A DNA stretch of 29,174 nucleotides, from contig PS015392.1 in NCBI GenBank assembly GCA_048213135.1, forward strand, positions 1-29,174, read 5' to 3'. A model generated the notes under the pieces. That model made no database searches and was not told where the DNA came from. It was given only the letters and a program-made list of their open reading frames with translations. A program made the position numbers and the translations under genes. Of this stretch, positions 1 through 12,900 are shown one piece after another. Source of the DNA: Reclinomonas americana ATCC 50394. Taxonomy: Eukaryota; Jakobida; Jakobea; Jakobida. Within the stretch, counting starts at the first letter, position 1; each line of letters opens with the position of its first letter.

Positions 1-80
1 CCTCCCTTTTCCCCCTCCTCCCTCCCCCCTTCCTCCCTTCCCCCCCCCTCTCCCTCTCCCTTCCCCTCACATCACCACAG
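1..80 (+). other. 3' end of an intron (polypyrimidine tract)
   Basis: An almost pure C/T stretch ends in CACAG at 76-80, immediately before the open exon at 81. It is the 3' part of an intron whose 5' end lies outside the window. Confidence 0.8.
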
Positions 81-823
81 GTGGCTGATGCTGGCGCAAA
101 ACGCCACCGGCCCGATCTACATCAAGTTCTACGGCTACTCGACGCGCAGTGGCGACCTGTTGAACATTATCGACAACCCCGTCGGCATGGTTGCCGCCGC
201 CGTGCGTCCACTGCCCGCTCCACTCGTTGTGCTGGTCGTGCAACGTCTCTCACTATGTTTGTGCACAGTTCGACTCCAAGACCAAGCTGGTGTACGGCAT
301 TGGCACTCGTGTCGACACGACGACCAACAAGTATGTGCGCACTCTGGTGACCCTCAACAGCCAGACGGCCCAGTTCAACCTTGTCGGTGACATCAAGGTT
401 CACCCACCTCGCTCACCCCGTGCACCCCCCTTCACCTCCTCACTCTTTTCTCCCTTTTGCGTGCAGGGCTATCTGGGCATGCTCGCCGCCATTTCGGCAC
501 TGGACGAGAACGGCCGTGTCTTGTACGCGCTCATGCAGCCGGCCACCTCGAACAGTGGACCCACTCACGATTCGGCCGCCGGCATGCCGTGGGACGTCCT
601 CAACCCGGGCCTCCTGCGCGACCGCCCCACTGACCCATCGCTGGTGTTCGATCTCGGTGAGTCAGCCTTCTCCTCTCTTCCCTTTCCACCCTCCACCCTC
701 CCCCTCACTCACTTGTGCGGTGCAGTGGCGATTGATTTGGGCAGCGGTGCCGTCCTGCATGTGGCGCCGAACGCGTGCGACATCCAGCACTGCCCGTGGA
801 ACCTGCACTTCCTCAACGTGTAA
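81..823 (+). CDS. C-terminal part of an unrecognised protein, possibly beta-propeller
   Basis: Four exons join in frame: 81-189, 269-397, 467-656 and 726-823, with a TAA stop at 821-823. All three introns are GT-AG, 67 to 79 bases long and pyrimidine-rich. About 175 residues are visible; the start lies upstream of the window. The sequence alternates short hydrophobic strands with turns (for example LVYGIGTRVDTTTNKYVRTL, then GYLGMLAAISALDENGRVLY, then VAIDLGSGAVLHV), a pattern that resembles blades of a secreted or cytosolic beta-propeller. The tail contains two close cysteines (CDIQHC) and ends WNLHFLNV. I do not recognise the family, so the propeller idea is inference from the repeat-like rhythm only. 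The exon structure is secure because every junction keeps the frame open. The gene converges with the lipid-transfer gene whose stop lies 125 bases downstream. Confidence 0.75.
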
Positions 824-947
824 ACCCACTCGCAGTCGTGGAGACCTGTGCTGCTCTCTCTTTTTTCCCTTTACCATCACCAGCATGACGTGTGTTGTTG
901 CTTCATCCCAATCTCCATGTCATTAAAGTGGTGCGCCTTTTTTTTCT
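824..947 (+). terminator. 3' UTR with ATTAAA polyadenylation signal
   Basis: This is the short space between two convergent genes. ATTAAA at 922-927 is a common variant polyadenylation signal for the plus-strand gene. It lies about 100 bases after its stop and just before the stop of the minus-strand gene, so the two transcripts probably end very close together or overlap. Confidence 0.45.
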
Positions 948-3900
948 TTACTTTCGTAGTCGTGCAAGCTCCTCCTGCAGACGCGCGTTCTCCTCCCTCA
1001 GTGCATCGCACTCGGCATGCAACCTGCACGTGCGCGAGTTAGCGCCAGCCAGGCGATTGTTCTCTCTCGCCAGACGCAACTTTTCTGATGGTGCATCCGC
1101 CAGGTGCGTCATGAGTTCGTTGCGAGCCTCCTCGGCGAGTTGCAGCTGCGCTTGAAGCTGCTCAATCTGCGTGGTTTTCGAGTGCAACTCCAACGTCAAC
1201 TCGTTGCAGAGTACGCGCAGCTGATTGCCCTTGTCAGATTGGTTTGCGCGTGACAGCGACTGCGCCAGCGCTTGCTGACGCGTGGCCTCCTTCTTCAACT
1301 CCTCGCGCTCCTTCTTGCCACTATCCAGCAAGCTCTCCAGGAACGCAATGTGTTTCTTGTACCCGTCCATATCCCGTGCGTGCTCACTCGCCGCCTTGGT
1401 GCGCACCTCCCGCTCGCGCAACACCATGGCACGCAGCTCCTCTGCTTCCGCCGTCATGGCGCTGGCCCGATTCAGGGCGGCTTCGAAACGCCGGTTCGCC
1501 GCAAGAGCCACAATCTCGGCGTCGGGATCCGGCTCTCCATCCTCTGCCACGCACGTTAGAAATGCACTCGACGCTGTGCACCAACACCGTCCACTCACCC
1601 TCCTCGACCGTCTCCAGGCACTCGAGCAAGTCGGCCTCCTGCGACGAAGTACGGTGAGATCGCAGTTCACTGAAAATCAACTCGCACAATAGCACAAACC
1701 GACAACTCTGCGTCTGAGAACGCACGCGCACACAGAAGAGTGCATGCGTCAGCAACGTGTACAAATCGACGAAAGACCGCATCCCACACTCACCGAGATC
1801 CCCAAACACGGTGGAGTCCACAGAGGCGGCTGAACCGAGATCGGATGCCTGTGGAAAGAGGCGCACTGGTCTCAGCGGCACCGCCTCGCCGCCATCCTGA
1901 CTCGTCCTCTGCGCCGCCAGCACGTCTGGCATGGAAAGAGTGGCAGCTGCGCGACACAGCATAAGCGAGAGCGCAGAGGGAAACTGAATCGTTGATCGCT
2001 CACCATCGCCTCCCGCTGACGCTGCGTTCAAACGGACACGCCGCTCAAAGGTCAGATGGCTCAAGCTGGAGGCCGCCGAAGACATTTCACTCGCACCGCC
2101 GCTGCCGCCACCCGTGGCGCGCGATGGACGACGGAAGCTCATCTGCACAGTCTCAAAACAAGCATTGTGACTCCACCGTCCTCTGCATCCACGCGTACTC
2201 AGGCACTCACCCTCGCCTCCTGCATCTTGCGCAGCTTGACGCGCATTTTCTCCACGTACAGCTCCTTGTCGACACGAAGCCGCTTCAGATCGCTGTGCAG
2301 ATCGTGCGCCTTGACGGCGGCCTGTCGGCGCGCCTCGCGTGCAGCCAGCACCATGTGCTCCACCTTGCGCAAGTGTCGCGCGAGCATGCGCACCTCCTTG
2401 GCGGCTCGGTCACCATACTCGCCACCGTCCACATCCTCACCACCACCGCCAGCACCACCGTTACTTCTGTCTGCGTCTCCGACAGAGGCTCCAGGTGGTC
2501 GCTCTCGCGCCCCGTCGCCATTCACACGGCCACCCATGACTCCGCCACCGACATCGCTGTCGTCCGTCAGAGACGACATGAGAGCACCAGAGGAGGAGGC
2601 ATTGGAGGGCGAGTAGAGTGCCGACGCGCCACCTGCGGACAAGGCACCTCCGGCTCCGCTGCTGAGAGCCGATATTCCTGCACGTCATTTCGACTCAGCA
2701 ACCTTGGGTGTGTCAAGAACGACTAATACACAACGGGGGTGCACGCAACTGCTGCTGGCGCTCGCAGCTGGCTGCAAGACCGAAGTCACGCTCAACAACG
2801 GAGGCGCCGACGACGAGAGAGAGGAGGCTGGTAGGGGGCGCGACGCGGCCACAATGGGACCCGCAGAAATGGGAGTGTCTGGCAAGTCACCGTCCTGTCG
2901 CTGCGCCGTCACGAGCGCCTGCGTCCACATGCTACGTTCTTCGTCGCTGGCGAAGAACAAGTAGAGATACTCCTTGCCGACTTTGGCCGGATTCGGCTGA
3001 TGAATGCGCATGCCCACCATGCGGCGCAACTTCTTCGGCAGGTCGTCGGGGTTCCAGTCGTCGGGCCGGTCGAACGTAGCACCTGTCAGATCCAACGAGC
3101 CTTTCGGAGTCGCATACGGCCGCGATGTCTCCTGCTCGTTTGTGAACACACCGCAAAGAAACGACACACACACACACACACTGACCTTTTGCGACCGGTA
3201 CCAGTACAACGTGGTGCGGCGGACCAGTGCATACCGCGTGCGAGTCTTCTTGCGCACAGGGTCCACAAACTCCACCGGCCCCTCGATAGTGCTGCGCCAC
3301 GCTGGTGGCATGGTGTACATGTCGTCGCTAATGTCGGTGCCGAGTGTGGTGGTGCGCTTGACACGGCGGCGCACGTTGGGCGACGGCTCCATGTAATTCG
3401 GAAACGCGTTCGGCGACGAGTCCTGACCGCGACTCGCCAACAGCGCCAGTGCATTCACCTTTTGCTCCACGCACGTTTGCAGAGCCTCAGACTGGTGGCA
3501 GAGACGCACCAGACGAAAGCAGAGTGAGTCAAGGCGCAGGCCAGCCATGTGCACGACGCCGACCAACTGCAAACCTTGTCGGCGTACTCGCGATTTGCGG
3601 CATCCACATCGCCCTTGAGTGACTGAACGACCTGCCACGACTGCGACAACAGCATCTGCATCTGGAAGAGCAAGGCGTCGAGGTCGTCCAACTCCACAAT
3701 GCCCTCACGCATGTCGGGGTTGCGCTGCACGCTCCACATGAGTACTATTCAACAAAAAAGGGATCTGTCTCGACACTCACCAGCTCCTCGACGAGACGCA
3801 TGGTGTCGGACCACTCTTGCTTCTGACTGGCCTGGATCGTCAGCAGGGAGGCACAGTACTGAGCCGGGATGTGGAGCTTCAGCGAGTCGAGCTGCACACG

Positions 3901-6900
3901 AATGTCGTGCAGCAACGAGGTATCCAACACCGAGCCACGCAATTGTAGCTGTCGAAAGCAAGTCGCACGTAAAGCATCAGCTGGCAGGAGGGCAGGAAAA
4001 GACACCGCACGTACCCGCAAACAAATCGGCTCACACAGCGAGTCGAATGCAATGTGCTCCTCGTGGTACGATACGCCATTGAAGCGAATGTTTTGCACCT
4101 CCACCAGCGTCTTCATCTCTGTGCACTTCGTGTGAGCAGGCGAGAGCGCATGAGTGTACGTGGCAGCCACACCAACGGAACCCTTGTCAGGCAGTGATGC
4201 GGCGGCAGCAGCTGTTGATGCGCTACCATGGCGACCTAGTAGGTGCATCCACGCGCATGAGTTCGCCCATACACCAGTCAGCATGAGGAGGACACACTCA
4301 CCTGATCGTTTCACCGACTGAATGCCGCGCAGCGCATCGACCGTGTCAATGCTGATGCTCATGACGTCGTTCTTGTCGCTCTCGTCGAGCACAAAGATCT
4401 CGGTGCCGCGCACGAGAATGTGGAACTCCAGAGCAGCTGCACACGCGTTGCTGTGTTTTAGTACGTGGCAACAAGAGCGCGATCGCCACACGTGAGAGAC
4501 GAAACGACTGGGCTTGCTCGTGGCCGTCTCCTCGTCCACCTCCGACGTTCCGACACCGTCAACATCAAACTCGGTGAAACGAGGTCTGTAGTAGTTTCTC
4601 TCTCGCCGTCAGTGACTGCTCCAACAAGGAAGGAACATGTGGACAAGCAGTCGGCGCTCACCGTGATGGTGGATCGTCCTCCGATGACATCTCATCATCA
4701 AAGTCCAATGCATTCAAGCGCTCGGCAACGGCGGCCGCCATTGGCGTGGCAGGCGCGTGCAGCTGATGCAGGGGTGATAGTGGATCGCGAGCAGTTGGGT
4801 CTTGAAGGCGCTCCAGGAACTTGCCGGGATCGTCGACGATCTTTTGCACGCGCAACATCAACCTGCAATCAACGTCGTGCGGTTGAATAAAACAGCCGGT
4901 AGTGATTAACACGGTCGAAAAAGACGCACTGTGTGACAGCTTCCATGGGCGCCACATAAAAGTGGTTGTCGCGACTGAGCAAGAAGCGCCCGAGCTGCAC
5001 CGCCACCTCCCGCAGTCAGTCGAAACAGAAACAAACAACGCGAGTCCCCGGTCGCAAAGCACACTCACGCAACATGACCAATGTTGCTCGAATTGACACC
5101 CACGTGGATCGAGTGTGCACGCATAAACAGACGAACCGGCAGCACCTCCGGCGGTGCCTCGACCACAGACGACGATTCTCCTACTGCGTGGCATATCTGC
5201 TCTGAGAACAACTGTGCAGATGAGAAGAGATATTTTTTCTGCAGACCCACCTCGCGCCACATCCGACGTAGGCGGCGGCGGCGGCGGCGGCGGCAGGGGA
5301 ATCTCCACACGCACGGCAATCATGGGCTCCACTTCAAGTGGCAATGTGTCGCGACTGATGATCATGGTGGTGGAGTCGCTTGCCGCTGGAAGCACACAGC
5401 ACAAAGGTGAGCTCGTGAACGGACGGCAGTGGCACAAGATAGGCGGCGCACACACCAGAGGATTCGGTGAACCAGCTGTTTTGCCGATGGGAGGCACGGT
5501 CGTCGGTCATGCGCGAAAAGTAGCGCTCCAGGAAGCGGTGCTTGTTGGTGAGCAGCGCCGAGGCCGGCGACGGTGACTCAGGCGGGCAAAACACCTGTTT
5601 AATGGGGACAGCAGGCAGGGAAGTAAGTCGTACGGTCACTGCGTCCGGCAAGCCGGAGCGACATGCTCACCTCGACCGCCTGCAGCGTGGCCTTCAACAC
5701 CATCAGCTGCTGCGCTGGCTGCACCTGCACGAGGACGTGTGTGTCGGACAGCTCGACGGATGAGAGCACTGCGGTGGTGCTGTGCAGTGCTGTGAAGGTA
5801 TTCTGTCAGCAGTCAGGCCACCTTGTCGTCGAGCACAGCAACGCACATGTGGAGAGTGTGGGTTCGCGTATGTCCACGCTCTGCTCCAGGGCTACTTTGA
5901 TGCGGTGCAACGTGAACAGCGCCAGCACACTGCAACATTCGCACGCTGCGAGATGAGTGTGGTGGCCAGCCACAACAACTCTGCTCAAGCACGCAACGGA
6001 GGGGCGATCGGTGGGGCGGCCGGCGGCGCGGTGGAACGTGGAGTGACTACCGGCGATCCTACCTCCGACTGCTGCTGTTGTTGTGCCTTCTGCTCCTTCT
6101 GCATCTTCAGGTACTGCTGCAGGAGCACTCGCACCACGTCGGGCGGCGAATCAAAGAACGCATGCGCAAACTCAAACACATGCAACAGCTGGTCTTGGCT
6201 GATGGAGAGCGCAATCTCCTCGACCCGCCCGTACGCCACAATGGCAGGCGCCGTGGCGTGCATTGGCTGACATCATAGGACAATCCACATCAGCAGCATG
6301 TGACAAGGAGACGAGCCGACACCCAAGAACACACCTCGAGGTTCATCAGTAGCTCCACATGCATGTTGAGCGGAGCCAAGATGCGCTCCGGCAGCGAAAA
6401 GTAGGAGCTCTTGACGTCGATCTCGAAGCCATGAATGTCGAACTTGAACATGCGAATGTAGGGGATGCGGTGGGCGTCGAGCCCCGTAAAGTCGCCGAAT
6501 GTTGACGGGAACCGCGGCGCATCTTCCTCTGCTCGTGCGGAGCTCGCAGAAGACGGCGAATTGGGAGAGAGTGGTGGCGACTGTGGTGGCGTCCGTGCAG
6601 ACGCCAGATCCACCACTGATGAGCGCTCAAACACACTCCGCGCGCCCAGCACCTCAAACGTGTCGGGTGCATCCCAGTTGTTCGTAATCACGACTGCACG
6701 GCTTGTGTGAGTGACCAGCAACACCACCAGAGAGGAACGAGTGCATGGTGCACGCAACTCTTGTCAAAGTGCATGCGCAGGATAACGCCGCTCGGGAACG
6801 GAGCCGGAATGGAGATGGTGGGCGATACGACTTCCACACGCATGCGGAACGGATCCGACGGCAGCACGGGACCTTGAAAGTTGACGAGTTCCATTGGCGG

Positions 6901-9489
6901 CTTGAAATGGTTGGGAATGCACTCTGCCACGCCATGCAATGAATGAACAAGATAACGCACGTCGTAAGAAGGCTGGGGTGCACAAAGCAATAGTGACTCC
7001 TGCGTCGGATCGCACCTTGGAAGAAGACCATGAGCCCGGAGATGACATCGGGGTGGATGTAAATGGCCGAAGGCTGCAGTTTCATCTCGAGTTCGAGCAC
7101 TGGCGTCGGCAGCGGTGGCACAGGCAAGCGACTGATGATCTTCATGCGCAGGAACATGCTCTTGTGGTCGCGCGACATGAGCGCCACCGCCTCGGACGGA
7201 TAGGTCTCCGTGTCGGAGAATTGCGGCCACAGTCCTGTCGTGAGAGAGAGAGAGAGAGGTGAGTGAGGGACTCGGTTGTGCAATGGCAGCACGTGGAGTG
7301 TGCCGCACCAGCTCGATATTCCTGATTCAACCAATCGGAGCCTTCCGCTGGTGCAAAGATGTGCGAAAAGTCCTGGTGATAGCGCGCGCTGGGGAAGTTC
7401 TCCTTGACACTGATGAATGGCAACGAAACCTGCACAACGCGACGAGGACTCGTCAACACAAACTTGCAAATATCAAGATGAAAAGGCGAGAGCACGAGAC
7501 CTGCACTTGCGTGTGCGACATTGGTGCATCCTCCTTGAAGACGAGACTGACGCGAATGTCGCTCGACACCAACGAGTAGGAGCGACTGTCGGCATCACGG
7601 CTGCCGTCGCTCAACGGCGACGATGCTGCACGTGGTTGAGTGTCGTGTGTGAGCGTGACTGCATGAAAACAGACAAGGAGGATGCAGGCAGTGCGACGCG
7701 ACTCACCAATGTCGGAGACAGAGGCTCCGAATTTCGGCATCAGCTTGATGATCAACTGCGGCACAATCATGTTGATGACGACTAGCGGATGTGGCGGGAC
7801 CGCCTGTGGCGATGCAGACGAGCCACTGGCTCCACTGCTTGAGCCACCAACAGCGATGCCGGGGTCGGTGGGGCCATCCATGCCCACTGGCTCATCGTCC
7901 TGCGCGCAACACAACAACAGCACGAACAGAGTGTGAGTATGCACACGCCACTGCCTACTCTCTGCTGTTGTTGTTGCTGCTGGTACACGCACATCAGTGT
8001 CCTCGCCCAGCTCCTTGGCCAGCTCCTCCAGCTGCTCCGACGCGTCGTCCTCTTCGCTGCCATCCGAGGTCGCCGGCGGCACACCGCTCACGGCCGCCGC
8101 TGTAAGCCTCAGTGACGATTCGGTTCGCGCAGCTGCGGTCTGCGAACTGGCCGGAGCGGGTACATCGTCGCGGAAGATGCAATAGACCAGCCCAGATACC
8201 TGCCGTGCCAGAGTCAGCGCGCACATGTTGGCTCTCTTGCGTGCAACCGCCAGCACTTACCGAGTGCAGCAGGGAGCGCAAGTCGAGAGATGTCACTTGA
8301 ATGATGAGATCATCCAACGTGATGTTGACGTACACAGCTGTCGGCGTGCCACCAAGTGCTTTCTTGGTGATTGACATCTGGCGCACAGTCGAGGGTGAGC
8401 ACACACCACACACTCAAGTGAGGTGACCGCGACACCACCACAGCACCTTCATCATGCAGCTGAGGTTGCGCAGAATGTATGACCGCTCGCCCACCGTCTG
8501 TGTGCCATACGAACGCGCCATCGTGAACAGGCTGATGGAGCGCACGATTCCCTTCTTGTAGACGGTGATCTCTGGCACTCGCTTGTTGTACTTGGGCAGA
8601 GCCTGGTTCAGTGGAACCACATTCCATTCCGAGTTGGTCGTGAACATGGCAATCTCATTCAGCTCGAGGCACAGCGCCGGTGGAGTCCTGCGACAGCAGC
8701 CGTAAACAACAACAAAAGGCTGGAATGCACACGTCACAATTCACCAATCGCCTGTGGCCTCGGTGCGATACTGGCCGAGTGTGAACAGTCGAACGAGAAT
8801 ACTATTGACCTCGAAGCGCAGTCCGTCACCGATCCGATCACCGAACCCGTACTTGGCCAGTTTTGGCGGCTTCTTTGGTGGCTTCTTACTGCACACACGT
8901 GTACACAGGTGATTGGATGCGCAACGTCAGTCACCCTCCATGCGTAGGAAGCAGCCGGTAACGAAACGTCGGGAACAGATGCGACACAAGATCTGGAGCC
9001 TCGACCAGCGTCTCCGGCTCCACCACATCCACGACGATCTGGTCAACGCAGATGGTGACGGGCTCGGAGCCGAGCTTGGTCACCGAACACTGCACGCATA
9101 TCGCCGTGAGAAAGAGCGTGCGCGAGGAATGGATGGCTCTCACGAACCTTGACGTGCGCTCGATTGATGAATGCACGAGCCAGCTTGATCTGTGGCAGTC
9201 CCGTCAGCGAGTTGATGGCGTCCACGTTCAGCTCTGCATCTCACGTGTGAGTGATGAGGTGAACACAGGAGAGCGAGTGAGAGAGAGAGAGAGGAGAGAG
9301 TGATCGCACCAATGTTGGTCAACACGCCCTCGCCCTTCATCAACGACAGCGAGATCTGCTCTCGCGACCAGTTGACGATGAATGCCTTGAGGTACTTGGC
9401 AAAGATCTACCGCACCCACTTGCGTCAGCCGTGCGCATGCATACTTGCAACAACACAGCGACACCCACCTTGCTGATGATCGCCTCCAT
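948..9489 (-). CDS. BLTP3: BLTP3 (SHIP164/UHRF1BP1)-like bridge lipid-transfer protein with PH-like domain and coiled-coil tail
   Basis: I reconstructed 32 exons (minus-strand order): 9469-9489, 9310-9406, 9148-9233, 8935-9089, 8745-8888, 8447-8687, 8261-8377, 7993-8199, 7707-7899, 7507-7658, 7309-7429, 7016-7234, 6759-6923, 6335-6693, 5993-6266, 5847-5945, 5671-5789, 5456-5594, 5261-5385, 5074-5211, 4930-5006, 4662-4862, 4509-4585, 4302-4436, 4015-4235, 3781-3948, 3575-3724, 3186-3491, 2750-3131, 2211-2677, 1599-2142, 948-1543. The exons total 6,495 nt, and phases agree at all 31 junctions, giving 2,164 residues. Residues 1-120 (MEAIISK|IFAKYLKAF, SLSLMKGEGVLTNI, LPQIKLARAFINRAHVKV) match the chorein N-terminus of BLTP3 proteins rather than VPS13. 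That family moves lipids along a groove at membrane contacts and on endocytic vesicles. A PH-like domain spans about 1471-1580 (RTRYALVRRTTLYWYRSQK through EYLYLFFASDEERSMWTQAL). Coiled coils lie near 1720-1785 and 1990-2164. Human SHIP164 is shorter, near 1,460 residues. Exons 15-16, 19-21 and 23 are the least certain. Confidence 0.82.
1947..2003 (-). other. Optional 57-base in-frame intron (exitron-like) within exon 31
   Basis: Within the 1599-2142 exon of the BLTP3-like gene, a stretch begins GTGAGCGATC after GGCGATG and ends TCGCGCAG before CTGCCACT. It has good donor and acceptor motifs, is exactly 57 bases long, and has no stop codon in the coding frame. Splicing would remove 19 residues (protein 2,145 instead of 2,164). 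The sequence alone cannot say whether it is spliced. Confidence 0.5.
3164..3181. repeat. (CA)n microsatellite inside an intron
   Basis: A run of CA dinucleotides lies in the intron between the two exons that encode the PH-like domain of the BLTP3-like protein. Confidence 0.9.
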
Positions 9490-9949
9490 GATTCAGACTC
9501 TCTTTCTCTCTCACACACTTACAGACACTCGCAGCGTGCAGAGACAGAGAGACAGCAAGCACAGAGACACCACCCCTGTGCGGGAATCCACATGATTGCA
9601 AGTGTGTGAGCAAATGGTTCCCGGCACATCGATGCCGTAATGCGATCACAATGCAGACTGACAACAAACCAGCGAGCAGCCAGTGAGCTCCTCTCCTCAC
9701 CTCGCCTCTCCTCTCCTCTCCTCAGCACGCACACACGCACGCACAGACTTTTTTTTTGCCGGTCTTGGACAATTGACCGACTGTAGCGGATGAGTCACCT
9801 GTAAGCGAGCGCGCCGCTGAAGGCAGTTTTCACCTCCTCTCGCGCACGCAGACCGGACAAACACACGCTGGAACATCTCTCTCACGCTCGCTTGCTCTCT
9901 AGCTCTTGTTCTCCTTTGGCGTGTGAGCGTGCGACACGAGACAGCAGAG
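9490..9949. promoter_or_regulatory. Divergent intergenic region, shared 5' flank
   Basis: These 460 bases separate the start of the minus-strand BLTP3-like gene from the start of the plus-strand coiled-coil gene. They should hold both 5' UTRs and both promoters. I see CT-rich stretches (about 9501-9515 and 9691-9722, the latter a CCTCT repeat) and a T9 run near 9750. I see no convincing TATA box and no gene. An intron in a 5' UTR is possible but cannot be shown. Confidence 0.55.
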
Positions 9950-12900
9950 ATGTATCGAGCGTTTGTCGACAAGCTGGAGGTGCTGGAGCGCACCGTGATG
10001 GAGCAGGCAGAGTCGAGTTTTGACTCGTCGAAAGCGGCCGCTGAGGTCACCACACGCCCCTCGTCATCTTCCGCGAGCTCGCGCAAGGTGTGTGCGCGTG
10101 CGGGGCACTTCACGAGTGGCGTGTCGCTCACAAGGGGTGTTTTTCTTCATAATGATAATAGCTGGATTTCGACGCGTGGGATACGGACGACGGGCGCAAA
10201 GCGGCGCTGGGTCATGCGCATCGCACGCTCTTTGAGATGGGCAAGGAGCGCATACGGCATGCGTTTCGTGAGCTCATCGAGGAATACAAGGCGGTGACGG
10301 AGGCCGACCGAGAGTTGCACGGGGGCGGTGATGTCGAACAAGACGATCAGGTTCGAGCCGTTGCACACACACTGAAAGAGACGCGCTCTGTGCTAAACAC
10401 AATTTGCTGGGTGTGCGCAGAACGAGTGCGAGCGCCTGAGGAGACTAGTCGTCACTCTGCAGCGCGACCTTGCAGTTACTTCACCGCCCCGGACACATCC
10501 AGCTCCTCGCACCTTTTTTTCACACTCCCCTCTCTGTCACCTGCGCAGGAGAAGCAACGTCGACTGCACGAGAACGGCGTGTACATTGAGGTGGCGAGGG
10601 CGAAGCTGGACCGCAAGAACAAGGTCATCATGTACATTCGACGGACACTCTTCCAGGAGGTGGTGCGACTGCGCGAGGAACTGTACAAGCAGAGCAAGGC
10701 CGGCGGCAACTACACGGTACGTAGAGCAAGGCGTTCGCGATCGCATGTGTGACCAGATGGGCTCACACACGCGACGGTGGCATGCAGAGCGAGTTCGAGA
10801 GCCTCTTCGACATGGCGATGTTGATGGACGAGATCTCGCAAGGCGACGGCCCGGACCGCGCCATGTCGCCCGAGGCCAACGCCAACCTGATCGAGAAGCT
10901 GAAGAAGCAAGCCGACGCCAACAACCAGGCCATGGAGCTCAAGTACTCGGTGCTGATGGAGGAGCTGAAGGAGGTATGCGCGAGGGTCGCTTGGCCACAG
11001 AGTGACGGGAGTTGTCCTCACCTGACTGTGTGGTAGAAATACGAGCGGCAGCTGTCTGATCTGGCCGCCGACATGGGCGAGGAGATTGCTAACCTGCGTG
11101 CTGATCGGGAGAATGCCGAGATTCAGGCCGACTTGCGCGTCCGCCAGGCCATCGAGGAGGTGGAGAACGAGCTGGAGCTCGTCAGGAGGTGCGCGTCCAC
11201 ATGCACCGTGCGCACATCCATTGCCCTCCTCTCTCTCCCTCTCTCTCACACGTGTGCACAGAGATGCCATTGATCGCAGCAGCATGATGGAGGCGGAGAT
11301 GGAGGCACTGCAAAAGCGCAACGACGCTCTGAACGCGGACCTCGATCAAGCCATGACCAACTTGGCCGGCTACGACGAGCTGCAGGAGAAGCTTCGGCAG
11401 GCCGAGGAGGAGTTGAATGAGCACCGAGAGAGTGCGCAGGGCCGGCGCGCCGAGTTGGCACTGGCCGAGACCAAGCTTGCGCAGGATCACGAACAACTGC
11501 AGGCCTCCTTCAGGACACTGCAGGCCACCCTCGACGACAAGGAAGCGACACTGGAGGAGCTCGAACGCAAATGCAACGAGCTCGACGTCAAACACTCCGA
11601 GTTGTCGTACGAGAACGAGCGGTGGACGGACTTGCGATCGTCGGTGGTGCTGGACGAGGCACAGAACCGATACATATGCCAGGAGCTGGTGGACTTGCGA
11701 CGGCAGATCGCCGACCTGGAGCGCACACTGCGTGACGAAAAGACGCTGCGCAACAAGCAGGCCAAGAAAATCATGTCCAAGGCCAAGGCCACTGGCGAAG
11801 AGGAGAATGGCCGGCGCTCCTCCACTTCGTCGGTCACCTCACCCAACTCGAGAGTTGCGTCGATTGTGTCTCACCCGGTGCCGGTGCGATCTCTGTCGCC
11901 TCGCTCACCCTCGTTGCTGCGTAGGCCGGTACGCCAAGTGGCGCCTCTGCTGGTGGTGCTGTCACAGAGACGGACGACAAGGAGACACAGACACAGGAGG
12001 TGACGGTGGTCGACGGAGGCCGAGTGTCCACGCTGGAGACTGCCAACAGAACACTGGAGGCCACAAAGAAGGCTCTGGAGCAGCACGCATCGACACTGGA
12101 GGAGAAACTCAACAAGGCCACGGCCGATGTCAATCGTCTGCAGCGACGCTTGGTGCAGGTGTGTGTGTGTGGTGGCAAGCGATCGGGAGAGAGCGATGAC
12201 GAGTGGTTGCTGACGACGATATGCATCCACAGGTCGGCGGCGAAGGAGAGCGCAAGTTCTTCTCCTCGCCGAGCTCCAAGGGCAGCCCGAAGAATGACAC
12301 CTCCGCAGCCTCCGATCAGTACGCGGGCATGGAGGTGGCGCCACCCAACGACGAGCCCTTTGACGAGCGCGCGGCCTTCCGGCCGCGCAAGGGCTCGTCG
12401 CCAAACAGTGTGCGTCAAGTCGACATTCACGGCCTCGGCAGCGACGACAGTGCCGGCATGTCGGACGACGCGGAAGAATCGAGTTCTCGCCAAGAGCGTC
12501 GCCGAAAGAAGCGGCAAAAGGCGACGGCATTCAGGTGAGCGAACAATTGTTGTACATTTTCCGGTTTTCGGCAGCAGCTGTTGACTGATATCATGACGCG
12601 CAGCAATATGGATGTGTATGAGCGCATGATGCAACGCTCGGTCCAGTCGCGACAGCGCCTGGAGGAACAGCGCAGCCTGCACGCCGGCGAAGTCCGTCAG
12701 ATGTGGGAGCGGCTGCTGGCGGTCACCGGCTACGGCAACCTCTCCGACGAGGTGCTGTCGCCCGAAATCGACAAGATGACGGTCGAGGCGCTCGAACTAG
12801 TCGGCAATGGCGGCTACGGCGGCCGCTCTGGATTCGCTGGTGGTGCCACGAGCAGTGGGACCGAGAGCGACGGTGAGTATCCGCGGAATCGGCCGTCGCT

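Noticed and set aside
1597-1955. Intron between GGGGATCTCG and GAGTTGTCGG in the BLTP3-like gene
   Set aside because: A GTGAGT donor and CTCAG acceptor exist near 1798 and 1718, but splicing them gives a stop within a few codons. Reading through is open and gives a helical sequence (SFVDLYTLLTHALFCVRV).
11834-12682. 282-codon open frame on the minus strand
   Set aside because: It lies opposite exons of the coiled-coil gene. It is a shadow of GC-rich coding sequence, crosses verified splice sites, and has no family features.
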